Shown piece by piece: positions 8,510 through 16,676 of a stretch of 64,000 nt of DNA. The stretch's first letter is position 1. Each line of letters opens with the position of its first letter. Location of the stretch: NCBI RefSeq assembly GCF_000160835.1, contig NZ_GG700732.1, forward strand, positions 494,485 to 558,484, read 5' to 3'. Position numbers and translations under genes: made by a program. The notes beneath the pieces are model-generated. The model worked only from the letters and a program-made list of their open reading frames with translations. It made no database searches and had not been told where the DNA came from. Source of the DNA: Limosilactobacillus antri DSM 16041. Its GTDB lineage: Bacteria > Bacillota > Bacilli > Lactobacillales > Lactobacillaceae.

Positions 8510-9663
8510 TATTTTGACGGAGTTTCCACAGGAACAGTTACAAAGTAACCGGCATTTGCATCCGCTTGTTTTGCGTCCATACGGAGAACAGCCTGCAAGT
8601 ATTGACCATAAACTTCATTGTCTACCCACCGGACTTGAAGGTCTTTCCGATTAGCTAAAACAACTGCCCGGTATGGATCACCGACAAATGCGTGTGCCTC
8701 TCCATGCGCACCTAGAAGGTCATCTTCAACCACTGCTACGTTAATTCCAGAAACTGCCTTACCTGATGGACTAGTAATACTGTCTTGCAGTAAGTAGCGA
8801 CCATTCTTGTCTTTAAGAGTATCAAGCCAATTGAAGAAGCTCTGGCTTGCAATAATCATCTTGTTATATGCAACGTCCAGGTCGACATTCCAAATTTTCT
8901 TCAAATCATCAATTGCTTTGGAGGCATCAACAGTCTTTGCAGTAAAGGTTTTTAAAATTTCCGAAATTGCTGCATTCTTTGTGTTGAGCGATTGTTCATT
9001 GGCATTCCTACCGACTAAACCTGTTAAGTCAACGGCAGAATCATCAATTGATTCCTGTGAGATTGGAATGGCCCCACGATAAGTCCGAATTTTCCAAGCT
9101 ACTTGAATAAATTCTGGCTTGGCCAAGGCAGGATTCTTTGCCAGCTCTTCTACTGTGTTCATCTTGGCAGTAGCCTTTTTAAGAATTGGGTAGGATCCAG
9201 AAGCTGTAGTGGCGTTAAAAACCTGTACAAATTGGCTAAGGTCGGTAACCGTTTTAACTTCGGATTCAGGATTATATTGAATTGACTCAGGAATAGTCAC
9301 AGCCGCGTCAGATGAAGTAATCCCAGAAGCATCATCACGCGTTTCCTGGTGGAGGTAAGCATTAAATGCTCGCTTCTCTTCTTCAGCGCCAGGTTCTGTA
9401 CCACGTCCTTCCCCCTTGTGACCGCCATCCGGTGCGGGTGTTCCCTTTTCAGCGGCACGATATAGCTTAATATCTTCTTCAAGGCTCCGAACTTCGTCTT
9501 CCGCCTTGGCGATGTCTGAGCGTAAGGACTTAGCCTTCTTCAAGTCATCTTCAGTAGCGTCTTCGTTTGACAATAAGTTACGCATTTCCTGGGTCTTCTC
9601 ATTGATAACTGCCCGCTTGCCGTCCTTCTTAGCAAGTAATTCTTTCAGTTTTTCCTTAAACAT
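8509..9663 (-). CDS. phage major capsid protein (HK97 fold)
   Basis: A 384-residue HK97-type capsid protein. Residues 1-70 form a charged coiled coil (scaffolding delta domain) followed by a Gly/Glu-rich linker near 75-100, where the prohead protease is expected to cut. The remainder shows the usual fold landmarks (TIPESIQYNPESE, ISQESIDDSAVDL, IIASQSFFNWLDTLKD, and a C-terminal VRWVDNEVYGQYLQAVLRMDAK). It starts at ATG 9663 behind AGGAGG, 1 bp after the protease gene. Confidence 0.93.
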   Translation of the reverse strand: MFKEKLKELLAKKDGKRAVINEKTQEMRNLLSNEDATEDDLKKAKSLRSDIAKAEDEVRSLEEDIKLYRAAEKGTPAPDGGHKGEGRGTEPGAEEEKRAFNAYLHQETRDDASGITSSDAAVTIPESIQYNPESEVKTVTDLSQFVQVFNATTASGSYPILKKATAKMNTVEELAKNPALAKPEFIQVAWKIRTYRGAIPISQESIDDSAVDLTGLVGRNANEQSLNTKNAAISEILKTFTAKTVDASKAIDDLKKIWNVDLDVAYNKMIIASQSFFNWLDTLKDKNGRYLLQDSITSPSGKAVSGINVAVVEDDLLGAHGEAHAFVGDPYRAVVLANRKDLQVRWVDNEVYGQYLQAVLRMDAKQADANAGYFVTVPVETPSK

Positions 9664-10317
9664 TTAATTTCCTCCTTTGAGAGAATCTAATAGTGCTTGA
9701 CGATCCAACTCACGCAACATTTTCTGCCGCTCCAGTTGAATCGCCGCTTTATCATCTTTCGACTGCATCCGCTTAACAATATCCATTGAACGTTGGCCGA
9801 CCGTGGCCACTGTGTCTGGATAAGCCGGCGTCGTTACAATCGACACATCATAAAGATGGTCAATCTGCCGAATGGTCCGTTCATAGTCAACGCCTTCTCG
9901 GGTAGATTCAACCCAATCCTGGGCTTCATCCGTATCGGCAACTGTGAATGCAAAGCTACACTGGTTAATTACACCTGCCCGGATATTGGTAATTAGATCC
10001 TTAGCAAATGACGTGTTGGTCGGGGTTACACTGAACCGCAGGCCAACATCATCTGGGGTCAGCGTGAGATTAACACCCGACCGCCCTAGTACCTGATTTT
10101 GATCATGGTTAATCGTGGTCACCACGTTTGACATGTCGCAGTCACGTAGAGCGTCCGGAGCAATCTGTTCAATGAAACGAACAAAGCCGCCCAGAACTTG
10201 GGACGGCTTATTATACTTCAGCGCATAGCCTTCAATCAGCGGCTCATCGTTCTCATCACTTGCTGTCCGGATCTGAACCGGCATCGTCAGTTGACGAGTT
10301 TCCAAATCGCTTGTCAT
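9664..10317 (-). CDS. HK97-family prohead protease
   Basis: A 217-residue serine protease of the HK97 prohead family that matures the capsid by removing the delta domain. Typical segments are LIEGYALKYNKPS, FIEQIAPDAL, a conserved His in TTINHDQNQVLGR and the serine segment GVINQCSFAF, then DVSIVTTPAYPDT. ATG 10317 has GGAGG at 10 nt; a GTG at 10329 abuts the same site and is less likely. It overlaps the portal gene by 62 bp. Confidence 0.9.
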   Translation of the reverse strand: MTSDLETRQLTMPVQIRTASDENDEPLIEGYALKYNKPSQVLGGFVRFIEQIAPDALRDCDMSNVVTTINHDQNQVLGRSGVNLTLTPDDVGLRFSVTPTNTSFAKDLITNIRAGVINQCSFAFTVADTDEAQDWVESTREGVDYERTIRQIDHLYDVSIVTTPAYPDTVATVGQRSMDIVKRMQSKDDKAAIQLERQKMLRELDRQALLDSLKGGN

Positions 10318-11518
10318 CGTGATTCTCACCTCCTTTCTTTGCAGCTTGTTCTTGGTAGTCCTCTTTCTTATCCAGGAAGATCGTGTTCAATGTTGACTGG
10401 AACCGGTCCATATCTGGATTGTCCGACTCAACCATACCGGCCAGGACCCGGCCCTCATTAGGGGTAATCACATTATTGGTAATCCCCTTTTGCACGTCGT
10501 CCATTGACATTCCCGTTTCCTTCCGAGTATCGAATTCAACGTGATAATTGTGCCGCTGGCGGTCGGTTAACATTGTCATCTCAATGTTGCTAGCAATCGG
10601 CTTAAAGTAATACGGCAAGTCGGACCGGATAAAGTCCTCGTTTAACTGCTTAATGGATTGGTTAGGGCTGTTGACGGCCAGTTTATATGCTGGAATGTGC
10701 AATGCCTTAGCAATTTGGGAAGTTGAGTAGTTGTTGCTATTAATCAGTTGGAGGACATTGGTATCAACTTCAATTGGTGAATACTCAAAGGTGTCATCCG
10801 TGACAATTGGGCTACCGGCATTGCTATTACTTTGTGCAAACTCGAAGGCCTTCCGGGTCTCCCGTCGTGCCTGCGGCGACAGCTTACCTTTGGCTTTGAG
10901 GATCCCGCCTTTCAGTCCTGACTTGAAAAACCGCCGGAGGGTTTTAATTCCATCATCTTGCAGGCCAATTTCATCCCCCAGGGAGAGCAGTGGAGACCGC
11001 CCGTGAACCCCGTCGTAGGTAAAGAACATGAAGTGGATAACATCCTCAGCGGGACAAATAATCGTCCTGGTCTGGCCTTTAACATTAATAGGCGTGAACT
11101 CATACTTAATGTTATTAAGGTCCGAATCGTCAATATAGGTCTGCGAAGTCGGAAAGTACCGCAATTCCAATGGAGCTTTTGTCTTAGGATCTCGAATAAT
11201 CCGGGTAAATCCATCCCCGGTCAAGATTGCGTTAACCGTCATAATGAATCGCCAATGATAGGCTGACAGCATATCGTTGGGGTGCTTATTTAGTAAATAG
11301 TTAACCGCCTTGATATTCTTAACCCGGTTCTTGTTGTCGTCTAGAACTACCAGGGGAAAACGAGCAACGTTACTGGCCACATGTGATATGGCAGTCAGCA
11401 CGTCAGAGTTCTTCAATGCTCCGATTCCAAGATATGTTCCCAAATTGGAATAGCCTGGGATAATTCCCTGGTCAATGTAGTCCTGAGCCCAGTCACGTTG
11501 CTCTGTGTGGAATAGCAT
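10256..11518 (-). CDS. phage portal protein (HK97 type)
   Basis: A 420-residue portal protein, the dodecameric ring at one capsid vertex through which DNA enters. Landmarks are LKNSDVLTAISHVASNVA, LLNKHPNDMLSAYHWRFIM, the wing segment around VIHFMFFTYDGVHGRSPL, and the conserved AKALHIPAYKL/NSPNQSIKQLNEDFIRS region. The C-terminal 40 residues are charged and low complexity and overlap the protease gene. Confidence 0.93.
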   Translation of the reverse strand: MLFHTEQRDWAQDYIDQGIIPGYSNLGTYLGIGALKNSDVLTAISHVASNVARFPLVVLDDNKNRVKNIKAVNYLLNKHPNDMLSAYHWRFIMTVNAILTGDGFTRIIRDPKTKAPLELRYFPTSQTYIDDSDLNNIKYEFTPINVKGQTRTIICPAEDVIHFMFFTYDGVHGRSPLLSLGDEIGLQDDGIKTLRRFFKSGLKGGILKAKGKLSPQARRETRKAFEFAQSNSNAGSPIVTDDTFEYSPIEVDTNVLQLINSNNYSTSQIAKALHIPAYKLAVNSPNQSIKQLNEDFIRSDLPYYFKPIASNIEMTMLTDRQRHNYHVEFDTRKETGMSMDDVQKGITNNVITPNEGRVLAGMVESDNPDMDRFQSTLNTIFLDKKEDYQEQAAKKGGENHDDKRFGNSSTDDAGSDPDSK

Positions 11519-11524
11519 TTAATC

Positions 11525-11680
11525 TCACCCCCTTTCCTCCGAGATGAAGGCCAAAACAAATAGTTCAATTGATATGACCAGTAGTCCTATTCTCAGGGAA
11601 AATAAAAAGCCCGTAGCTGCTAGGCAGATACAAGCTAGTAAAAACAGAATTACAGGTTCATTGACTTTCCAAAATTTCAT
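11525..11680 (-). CDS. small phage membrane protein (DUF1056-like)
   Basis: A 51-residue protein, starting MKFWKVNEPVILFLL, with two short hydrophobic segments (about 10-30 and 35-47). It is tucked between a 53-residue gene and the portal gene, the position of DUF1056 membrane proteins in lactobacillus phages. The ATG at 11680 has AAGGG upstream. Function is unknown. Confidence 0.68.
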   Translation of the reverse strand: MKFWKVNEPVILFLLACICLAATGFLFSLRIGLLVISIELFVLAFISEERG

Positions 11681-11681
11681 A

Positions 11682-11843
11682 TTACTTACCCTTGTTATTA
11701 GACTTGATGATTTTAACTAACAGCTCCAAATCTTCAAGCGTAATATCGTAAATTGCTAGGCTTGGGATAATCTTCCTCAGCCTGTCAATTTGGCCTTGCA
11801 ATACGGTGGTGTCAATTTTTACAGTGGCTTTTTTCTCGGCCAT
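11682..11843 (-). CDS. small phage protein of unknown function
   Basis: A 53-residue protein (MAEKKATVKIDTTVLQGQ...SNNKGK) with GGAGGG 7 nt before ATG 11843. It lies between large terminase and the DUF1056-like gene. The predicted fold is helical, with basic ends. The frame continues upstream without a stop, but only this start has a ribosome binding site. I do not recognise a family. Confidence 0.6.
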   Translation of the reverse strand: MAEKKATVKIDTTVLQGQIDRLRKIIPSLAIYDITLEDLELLVKIIKSNNKGK

Positions 11844-11931
11844 GCTTATCCCTCCTAACTCGGACCATACATTGTCTACTTTAATCGGGGCACCTTCTGG
11901 GAAAAGTGGCCCTGCAAATTGATTGCGTGAC

Positions 11932-13641
11932 TTAGAACCCAAAGCCATTACCAAACACATCCTCATCCGTAATGTAATCATCAATATCTTCACGAAAACA
12001 AATTGCGTAAGCGTCGAGCAAGGCGTCCGCCGCATCAATCTTGTTTGAATATTTGTTCTTGTCAATCCGGACCCCATTATTGTCTGACTTGAGGATTGCA
12101 TTGGCCATAGCCCCAGCCAGGATTTCGTTATTAGGGTGCCGCACCCGCCGTTCCAGAATGTCGTCCCGGAACTGCTTGGTTGGCATCGATAATGTTAGTG
12201 TCCCCTGACGGACTGAAATTTGCTGCCATTCTGGATGGCCCTTTTCAATCTGTGTCAGTAATGGGCCATATTGCGCCGGGTCATAACAGATTGCCTGAAC
12301 ATCCAGGTCATGTTCTTCTACGAAGTTGTTCAACCACTCGTAGACCCGGTCAACATCGATTACCCCCGATTCCAGTTTGGTAATTTCACATTGCCCCATA
12401 TCCTGCAAACGGACATAGTCCAGGCGGTCCGCCTTAATCTTGGATTCCAAACCGTACTTGGTACCAACAAAGGCGTAGGAATCGGCATACCAGTAGCCAT
12501 CCTGTGGAATTAGCCAACTGATTGCGTACAAGTCAGAGGACTTCCCTACATCGACGCCAAACCATACTCTTTGGCCGTCAATGTCAATCGGGTCCACTTC
12601 TGCATGTTTCCAAGCGTCAATGTCCATATAGCTATCCTCCCCGGCTTGCCGCCACATGTTATAGTTCTTAACCAGAACAGAATTCTTCGTTCCCTTCTCC
12701 TTGGCTTCTTTCCAGCGTTTCTTCAGATAACCATTAACTTGGTCCTGTAACGCCGGAACACTCAGGATTGGGTTAGACTTAATCCACATTTCCGGATTAT
12801 CAACTTCGGCCACGTTATCCTGTTCCGCAATGTAAGCGAAGTAGCTGTCGTCGGTAATATCGCCGGTCAGCACCTTGGTAGCATACGGATATTCAATCGT
12901 GTGCATTGGAACATTCAGGTCAAACCCGGCCGTGGAAATAATCATAATTAATGAATTGTCCAGGAGGGCCTGCCCGGATTCAAGCAGCTCCATCATTTCA
13001 GTGGTTCGACTAGCAGCATACTCGTCCAGGATCCCGACATGGGGCTCAAACCCATCGACCGTCCCGGTTTCCTTTGAAAGGGCCCGGACGTAGGAGTAAT
13101 CATCAAGGTTACTAATAAGATCCCGATTGACCTTAGTCCCCCGCTTTGTATCACCATCACGTGACCGCAAGGCGTTCAGCCGCTTCTTAATCATAGTGAA
13201 GACGATGTTTGCCTGCTTCTTATCGTTGGCAGTACAGAAAATCTGCCGAGAGTAAGCTGGTGAGTTCCCCATCAGAAACTCATAAAGGGCAATGCCGGAA
13301 ATGAGAATCGATTTTCCGTTCTTCCGGGCCATGGATAACATCCCCTTCCGGAATCGCCGCTTGGTATTATCATCTTTCCGCCACCAGCCATACATATTGG
13401 CAATAATAAATCGCTGAAAGTCAGCAAGCGGATAGGCCCGCATCGTCTTTGGATCCGGGAGAATTTCCATAAACTTAATAACTCGGTTGGCCCGTTCATT
13501 GTCGTAGTAATAAGGAAAATCATCGTTTTGGGATTTTTCAAGGTCGTTTAAGTACCTTTTGGCCGCTAAAATTACCTTTTTTCCAGCAATTCGGTCTCCA
13601 TTGATAACTTTTTCAGCGTAATCTTGGGCAAAATTAATCAT
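11932..13641 (-). CDS. terL: phage terminase large subunit
   Basis: A 569-residue terminase motor. The N-terminal ATPase shows a Walker A-like motif ARKNGKS near residue 105-111 and a Walker B-type GILDEYAA near 210. The C-terminal RNase H-like nuclease has WFGVDVGKSSD near 390 and downstream acidic residues (ICYDPAQYG, KIDAADALLDA). It cuts concatemers and pumps DNA through the portal. It starts with an ATGA overlap on the small-subunit stop. Confidence 0.95.
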   Translation of the reverse strand: MINFAQDYAEKVINGDRIAGKKVILAAKRYLNDLEKSQNDDFPYYYDNERANRVIKFMEILPDPKTMRAYPLADFQRFIIANMYGWWRKDDNTKRRFRKGMLSMARKNGKSILISGIALYEFLMGNSPAYSRQIFCTANDKKQANIVFTMIKKRLNALRSRDGDTKRGTKVNRDLISNLDDYSYVRALSKETGTVDGFEPHVGILDEYAASRTTEMMELLESGQALLDNSLIMIISTAGFDLNVPMHTIEYPYATKVLTGDITDDSYFAYIAEQDNVAEVDNPEMWIKSNPILSVPALQDQVNGYLKKRWKEAKEKGTKNSVLVKNYNMWRQAGEDSYMDIDAWKHAEVDPIDIDGQRVWFGVDVGKSSDLYAISWLIPQDGYWYADSYAFVGTKYGLESKIKADRLDYVRLQDMGQCEITKLESGVIDVDRVYEWLNNFVEEHDLDVQAICYDPAQYGPLLTQIEKGHPEWQQISVRQGTLTLSMPTKQFRDDILERRVRHPNNEILAGAMANAILKSDNNGVRIDKNKYSNKIDAADALLDAYAICFREDIDDYITDEDVFGNGFGF

Positions 13642-14105
13642 GAGATACCAAACTTCTCACGCAAAGACTTATGTTCTTCCTCTTTATCGGCCTTTGGCAT
13701 ATTCATCTGCAGTCGCGAGTTGACAGTCAAGCCGAGGTCGGAAGCCAATCCTTTAATGTTCCGGGTGCACTTGTCGAAGATTGAGGTGTAGTAATTCACG
13801 CTGTCGGGATCTCCGGCAATATCCTTGACCTCTCTGAATTCCTTGGAAGCCCGATTATAGATACTGTACCAGGTACAATAAAGTTCTAGCTCGCTGCGGT
13901 CCAGATTCCGGAGTGGCAACTTACCCAGCGAACTAATAATTCGTCGATATTCTGCCTTGGCTACCTTGTCTAAGTGCGCCGGCGGGGTCTTTTGCAACTC
14001 AGGAAGTCCATCTGCAGCTAAAAACTCGGCCTTATACTTGGCCTCCTGTTCAACAACCCGCAGATGGCCGGTTGACTGCGATAATAATTTTTGCTTTCTT
14101 GCCAA
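13638..14105 (-). CDS. terS: phage terminase small subunit (P27 family)
   Basis: A P27-type small terminase subunit that binds the packaging site and hands DNA to TerL. Family landmarks are PPAHLDKVAKAEYRRII, LDRSELELYCTWYSIYNRA and the C-terminal LGLTVNSRLQM. The frame extends to a GTG at 14138, but GGAGG lies 8 nt before TTG 14105, giving 155 residues, so the TTG is preferred. A plus-strand promoter/terminator unit overlaps this start region (see 14099-14182). Confidence 0.86.
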   Translation of the reverse strand: MARKQKLLSQSTGHLRVVEQEAKYKAEFLAADGLPELQKTPPAHLDKVAKAEYRRIISSLGKLPLRNLDRSELELYCTWYSIYNRASKEFREVKDIAGDPDSVNYYTSIFDKCTRNIKGLASDLGLTVNSRLQMNMPKADKEEEHKSLREKFGIS

Positions 14106-14182
14106 ATTTGCCACCTCCGTGCTATGATGAATTTGCACACAAACATTACAGCGCCAAGCGTTCCACGCTTTGGTGCTTTTTT
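14099..14182 (+). ncRNA. putative short plus-strand RNA opposite the terS start
   Basis: On the plus strand, TTGCCA (14099-14104), an 18-bp spacer and TGC-TATGAT (extended -10, 14120-14128) are followed about 22 bp later by a strong hairpin (arms 14151-14160 and 14166-14176, loop ttcca) and six Ts (14177-14182). This would yield an RNA of about 50 nt. No plus-strand gene lies near. Two more units with the same layout occur at 17996 and 24851. Transcription is not shown. Confidence 0.4.
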
Positions 14183-14290
14183 AGTATTCCGGCCCGATTT
14201 TCAAAAATTGTTGGAATTTGCCATGCAAAAAAGTCGATGCGCGTTCAAACGCTTGAAAAAATCTAACCCCCGTTAAAAAGAGAGGGGGGC

Positions 14291-15079
14291 TTACCGGTTT
14301 TTGACCACCCGGTACCCCGTAAAATCTGCAGTCTTAAAGGCATTCAAAATCTCTTGAAAGGAAATAGTTTGTTTCCGCTGCTTTAGTCGTTCCTCACAGA
14401 TGTTCGGTTCAGTATCAATAAGAATGTGATTGATATGATGATAGTTGCCAAGCAATGTATCAATCCGCTTGTCCGGTAATGTCCTGATAATCCAAACATT
14501 ATTGAATGTCTGTTCCGCCTTGAGCTTCCGTAACATCTGGTCAAGGAATAGCATGATATAGTCGTGCACATCGTAGTTACGCTGATAACTTGGCAAGCCA
14601 GACAGAGCTTGCATCAACTCATCGTAATCATATATCAAATCATGTTCTGTCATATGTCGCTTAACATATGTCGACTTACCACTAGCAGGCAAGCCGCATA
14701 CTACATTGATGTCCATGTACCTTGTCATCCCCTTATGATGTTTCATCCACTCACGCTTAGTCTTGATACGGTGACAGGACCGGCAAAGGGACTGGAGGTT
14801 GTCAGCATTAAGTCTGTCTTCCCAATCCTCTTTACTGGGGATGATATGGTCCACCAGTGCGGCTTCCATTCCACACCGTTGGCATAAGCCATAATCACGG
14901 TCCAGCACCTCTTGCCGCTTATGCCGCCAGGGGGTTGAGTGATAGAACTTTAGATAAGCGTCTTCAGTGAGCTTGCGATGATAGTTGTACGCTTTATCAT
15001 TGTCCTTACGAACAACCTTGTCATAAGCTACCAACGTTGGTTTGCCGTCTACAAAGGTTAATTTGGTTGGCTTCATCAT
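14291..15079 (-). CDS. HNH endonuclease fused to a P-loop kinase-like domain
   Basis: A 262-residue two-domain protein. The N-terminal half is an HNH nuclease: zinc ligands CQRC (about 66-69) and CRSC-H (about 99-103), catalytic DH (about 77-78) and the NADNLQSL segment. HNH proteins beside terminase are required for cos cleavage in HK97-like phages. The C-terminal half is a separate P-loop domain with Walker A GLPASGKST (about 129-137), IYDYDEL and a lid-like ERLKQRKQ, resembling polynucleotide kinase/zeta-type ATPases. ATG 15079 is chosen over GTG 15085 because of its spacing from GAGGGGG. Whether the kinase is active is unknown. Confidence 0.82.
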   Translation of the reverse strand: MMKPTKLTFVDGKPTLVAYDKVVRKDNDKAYNYHRKLTEDAYLKFYHSTPWRHKRQEVLDRDYGLCQRCGMEAALVDHIIPSKEDWEDRLNADNLQSLCRSCHRIKTKREWMKHHKGMTRYMDINVVCGLPASGKSTYVKRHMTEHDLIYDYDELMQALSGLPSYQRNYDVHDYIMLFLDQMLRKLKAEQTFNNVWIIRTLPDKRIDTLLGNYHHINHILIDTEPNICEERLKQRKQTISFQEILNAFKTADFTGYRVVKNR

Positions 15080-15112
15080 CCCCACCCCCTCGTTTGAAAT
15101 ATGTATGGGTGC

Positions 15113-15143
15113 AAAATAAAAGACGGTAGCTAATGCTATCGCC
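15113..15143 (-). terminator. intrinsic terminator after the small-gene cluster
   Basis: In minus-strand reading GGCGATAGC-ATTA-GCTACCGTC forms a stem that is followed by TTTTATTTT. It ends the transcript of the 15.1-15.6 kb small genes just before the HNH-kinase gene. Confidence 0.65.
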
Positions 15144-15323
15144 TTAATTACTATTCAGCTTCTCATCAATCATCTTACGTAACTCTTTGAGGTCGTCATC
15201 ACTGGCAATCTCACGAACAAATGTTTTAGCATGAGAACGATAAAGGTAAAGTTTTCGCTTTGCTTTATTTTTTTCGTCCCATTTCTTATTTGCTTTTATA
15301 CGCGCTTCACTTAATTTAGCCAT
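15144..15323 (-). CDS. small charged phage protein
   Basis: A 59-residue protein opening MAKLSEARIKANKKWDEKN, followed by a basic segment KRKLYLYRSHAKTFVREI and an acidic-basic helix. This opening is common among short cytosolic phage and chromosomal proteins, some resembling ribbon-helix-helix regulators, but I cannot assign a function. Its start lies inside the 3' end of the preceding 34-residue gene. Confidence 0.62.
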   Translation of the reverse strand: MAKLSEARIKANKKWDEKNKAKRKLYLYRSHAKTFVREIASDDDLKELRKMIDEKLNSN

Positions 15324-15415
15324 AAGCGAACCGCCCCATCAATTGCCCAAATAACGACACCAGTCAGGACACCGTACAACGCAAGCTTATAATATTTCTT
15401 TTCTTTTTTGCTCAT
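15311..15415 (-). CDS. very small membrane peptide
   Basis: A 34-codon frame (MSKKEKKYYKLALYGVL...) with a basic N-terminus and one hydrophobic helix containing VVIWAIDGAV. It overlaps the next gene by 13 bp, suggesting coupling. The ribosome binding site is weak, so it may not be translated. Confidence 0.4.
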   Translation of the reverse strand: MSKKEKKYYKLALYGVLTGVVIWAIDGAVRLWLN

Positions 15416-15467
15416 GTTAAAATTAGATATGGCAAAGAGGCAAGAGCCTAAGCCCTCACCTTTTTGT

Positions 15468-15611
15468 TTACTTGTTATAAAGAAGATGTCTTACAATCAT
15501 TTTTGCAATGTCAACAACACCACTTGCTGGCATTGCCCAAGCTCCAATTGCTACCCATTTAGCAACTTCAGCTTTATTGTTTGACTTCTTCTTTTTATTT
15601 TTCTTTGCCAT
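15468..15611 (-). CDS. small basic protein with a hydrophobic C-terminal half
   Basis: A 47-residue protein: an extremely lysine-rich N-terminus (MAKKNKKKKSNNK) and an amphipathic/hydrophobic C-terminal half (WVAIGAWAMPASGVVDIAKMIV). ATG 15611 has GGAGGG at 8 nt and its own promoter at 15637-15665. It looks like a membrane-active or membrane-associated peptide; the role is unknown. Confidence 0.58.
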   Translation of the reverse strand: MAKKNKKKKSNNKAEVAKWVAIGAWAMPASGVVDIAKMIVRHLLYNK

Positions 15612-15636
15612 ATTTTTATCCCTCCCTTCACTTATT

Positions 15637-15665
15637 ATAATACACCTATACACGTACATAATCAA
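15637..15665 (-). promoter_or_regulatory. minus-strand promoter of the small-gene cluster
   Basis: TTGATT (15665-15660), a 17-bp spacer and TATTAT (15642-15637) lie 26 bp upstream of ATG 15611 and just after a terminator. This makes 15.1-15.6 kb a separate transcription unit. Confidence 0.55.
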
Positions 15666-15682
15666 GTAAATCAAGGAGAAAA

Positions 15683-15823
15683 TTATTTATTTTTGTGTAC
15701 TTTAAAAGCCGGCAAGCGTTGGCCTGTCGGCTTTTTCTTCTGCTTCAAATGTCGTTCAGCTCGGCATAGCATTAGATATTCCTGCTTACTTGCTACTAGG
15801 CCAAAGCACTTAGTTTGGAACAT
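15683..15823 (-). CDS. small basic phage protein
   Basis: A 46-residue protein, MFQTKCFGLVASKQEYLMLCRA..., ending in a lysine-rich tail KQKKKPTGQRLPAFKVHKNK. ATG 15823 has GAGG at 9 nt and overlaps the upstream gene by 14 bp. The frame is open further upstream but lacks another ribosome binding site. No family is recognised. The 3' coding end carries a terminator hairpin. Confidence 0.5.
   Translation of the reverse strand: MFQTKCFGLVASKQEYLMLCRAERHLKQKKKPTGQRLPAFKVHKNK
15704..15735. terminator. bidirectional terminator hairpin
   Basis: An 11-bp stem (15704-15714 with 15725-15735), flanked by A-runs on one side and T-runs on the other, so it can act on both strands. On the minus strand it overlaps the last codons of the 46-residue gene. 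Confidence 0.6.
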
Positions 15824-15998
15824 TAAGCATTTCCTCCGTAATGGGGATGTTAATCCGGTGCCCCGTTTTAGTAATGCCTTCAAAAGTAATCAGATGTTTT
15901 TTCAGCACCTCAAATCCATACATACCTACTACTATTTGGGCAAGGCTCCGCTTATATTTAATCGCGGCGTTCATGCCATTAATAAAACTTTGCACCAT
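15810..15998 (-). CDS. small phage protein of unknown function
   Basis: A 62-residue protein: MVQSFINGMNAAIKYKRS, a hydrophobic/basic middle (VVGMYGFEVLKKHLITFEG) and ITKTGHRINIPITEEML at the end. GGAGGGG precedes ATG 15998. It begins a two-gene unit directly after the terminator of the DUF4145 gene. Confidence 0.55.
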   Translation of the reverse strand: MVQSFINGMNAAIKYKRSLAQIVVGMYGFEVLKKHLITFEGITKTGHRINIPITEEMLNVPN

Positions 15999-16009
15999 AC
16001 ATCCCCTCC

Positions 16010-16036
16010 AAAAAGAAAAGCCAGCGCTAGGCTGAC
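16010..16036 (-). terminator. intrinsic terminator after the DUF4145 gene
   Basis: Minus-strand stem GTCAGC-CTAGC-GCTGGC followed by TTTTCTTTT. It starts 7 bp after the DUF4145 stop. Confidence 0.6.
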
Positions 16037-16042
16037 TTGGTA

Positions 16043-16651
16043 CTAGTTATTATTTTCATCAGAAGCAATTGAAGGATATTCATAATTGAGTTTTAAAATC
16101 ATTTCACAGAATTTAATAATCCTTTGTGCTTCCTCTTTTGTATTAATTCTTATTTCATGATTTGCTTGGTTACCGAACTGTCTTATTTGGTCTACCCATT
16201 GTTCACTTCTTACTCCAGCATAATGGTGCTCATTCAAGTAGTCAACATATTCTATAAAACGAAGATTGTCTCTTGCCCCTAAGTCAGTTGCTATATGCAT
16301 TAATAACTTTCTGCATAATAAAACAACACCCGTATATGACCCAGTTGAAAAAGAGCTCCGTGCTTCCTCATATACACTTTTTACTTCACCAGGTACATTA
16401 TTCACCGATGCTCCATACCTGTTACCTGGAACTTGAACGTCCTTGTAAATAAATGTCGGCATATGGCAATGAGTACAAATATATACGCCATATCCGCTTT
16501 GTAGTGTTATATGGCCCGGTTCATCTAACAATAAAGGCATACCTTCATCACTAGAAACTTCATGGCCACAGTAGCCACAAACATAGCTTTTTTCCATGAT
16601 GTTACCACTTTTCCATTTGTTGTAATCTTCATCATATAAGTCTTCTACCAT
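16043..16651 (-). CDS. zinc-ribbon DUF4145-domain protein, probable moron
   Basis: A 202-residue protein. The N-terminal part (about 20-75) has two CxxC pairs, CGYCGH and CTHCHMP, forming a zinc ribbon. The C-terminal part (about 95-190) has the helical DUF4145 pattern (VKSVYEEARSSF, VVLLCRKLLMHIATDLGA, QFGNQANHEI). DUF4145 occurs alone and next to restriction-type nucleases, and its role is not established. ATG 16651 is chosen for spacing from GAGGTG. The gene is bounded by terminators on both sides (16677-16703 and 16010-16036) and is more AT-rich than its neighbours, the layout of a phage moron. It may act in exclusion of other phages, but that is only inferred. Confidence 0.72.
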   Translation of the reverse strand: MVEDLYDEDYNKWKSGNIMEKSYVCGYCGHEVSSDEGMPLLLDEPGHITLQSGYGVYICTHCHMPTFIYKDVQVPGNRYGASVNNVPGEVKSVYEEARSSFSTGSYTGVVLLCRKLLMHIATDLGARDNLRFIEYVDYLNEHHYAGVRSEQWVDQIRQFGNQANHEIRINTKEEAQRIIKFCEMILKLNYEYPSIASDENNN

Positions 16652-16676
16652 AATCATTTCACCTCATACATATAAT

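Noticed and set aside
11844..12101. Upstream extension of the 53-residue gene into terL (139-codon frame)
   Set aside because: It runs antiparallel in frame with terL coding and has no start site; only ATG 11843 has GGAGGG.
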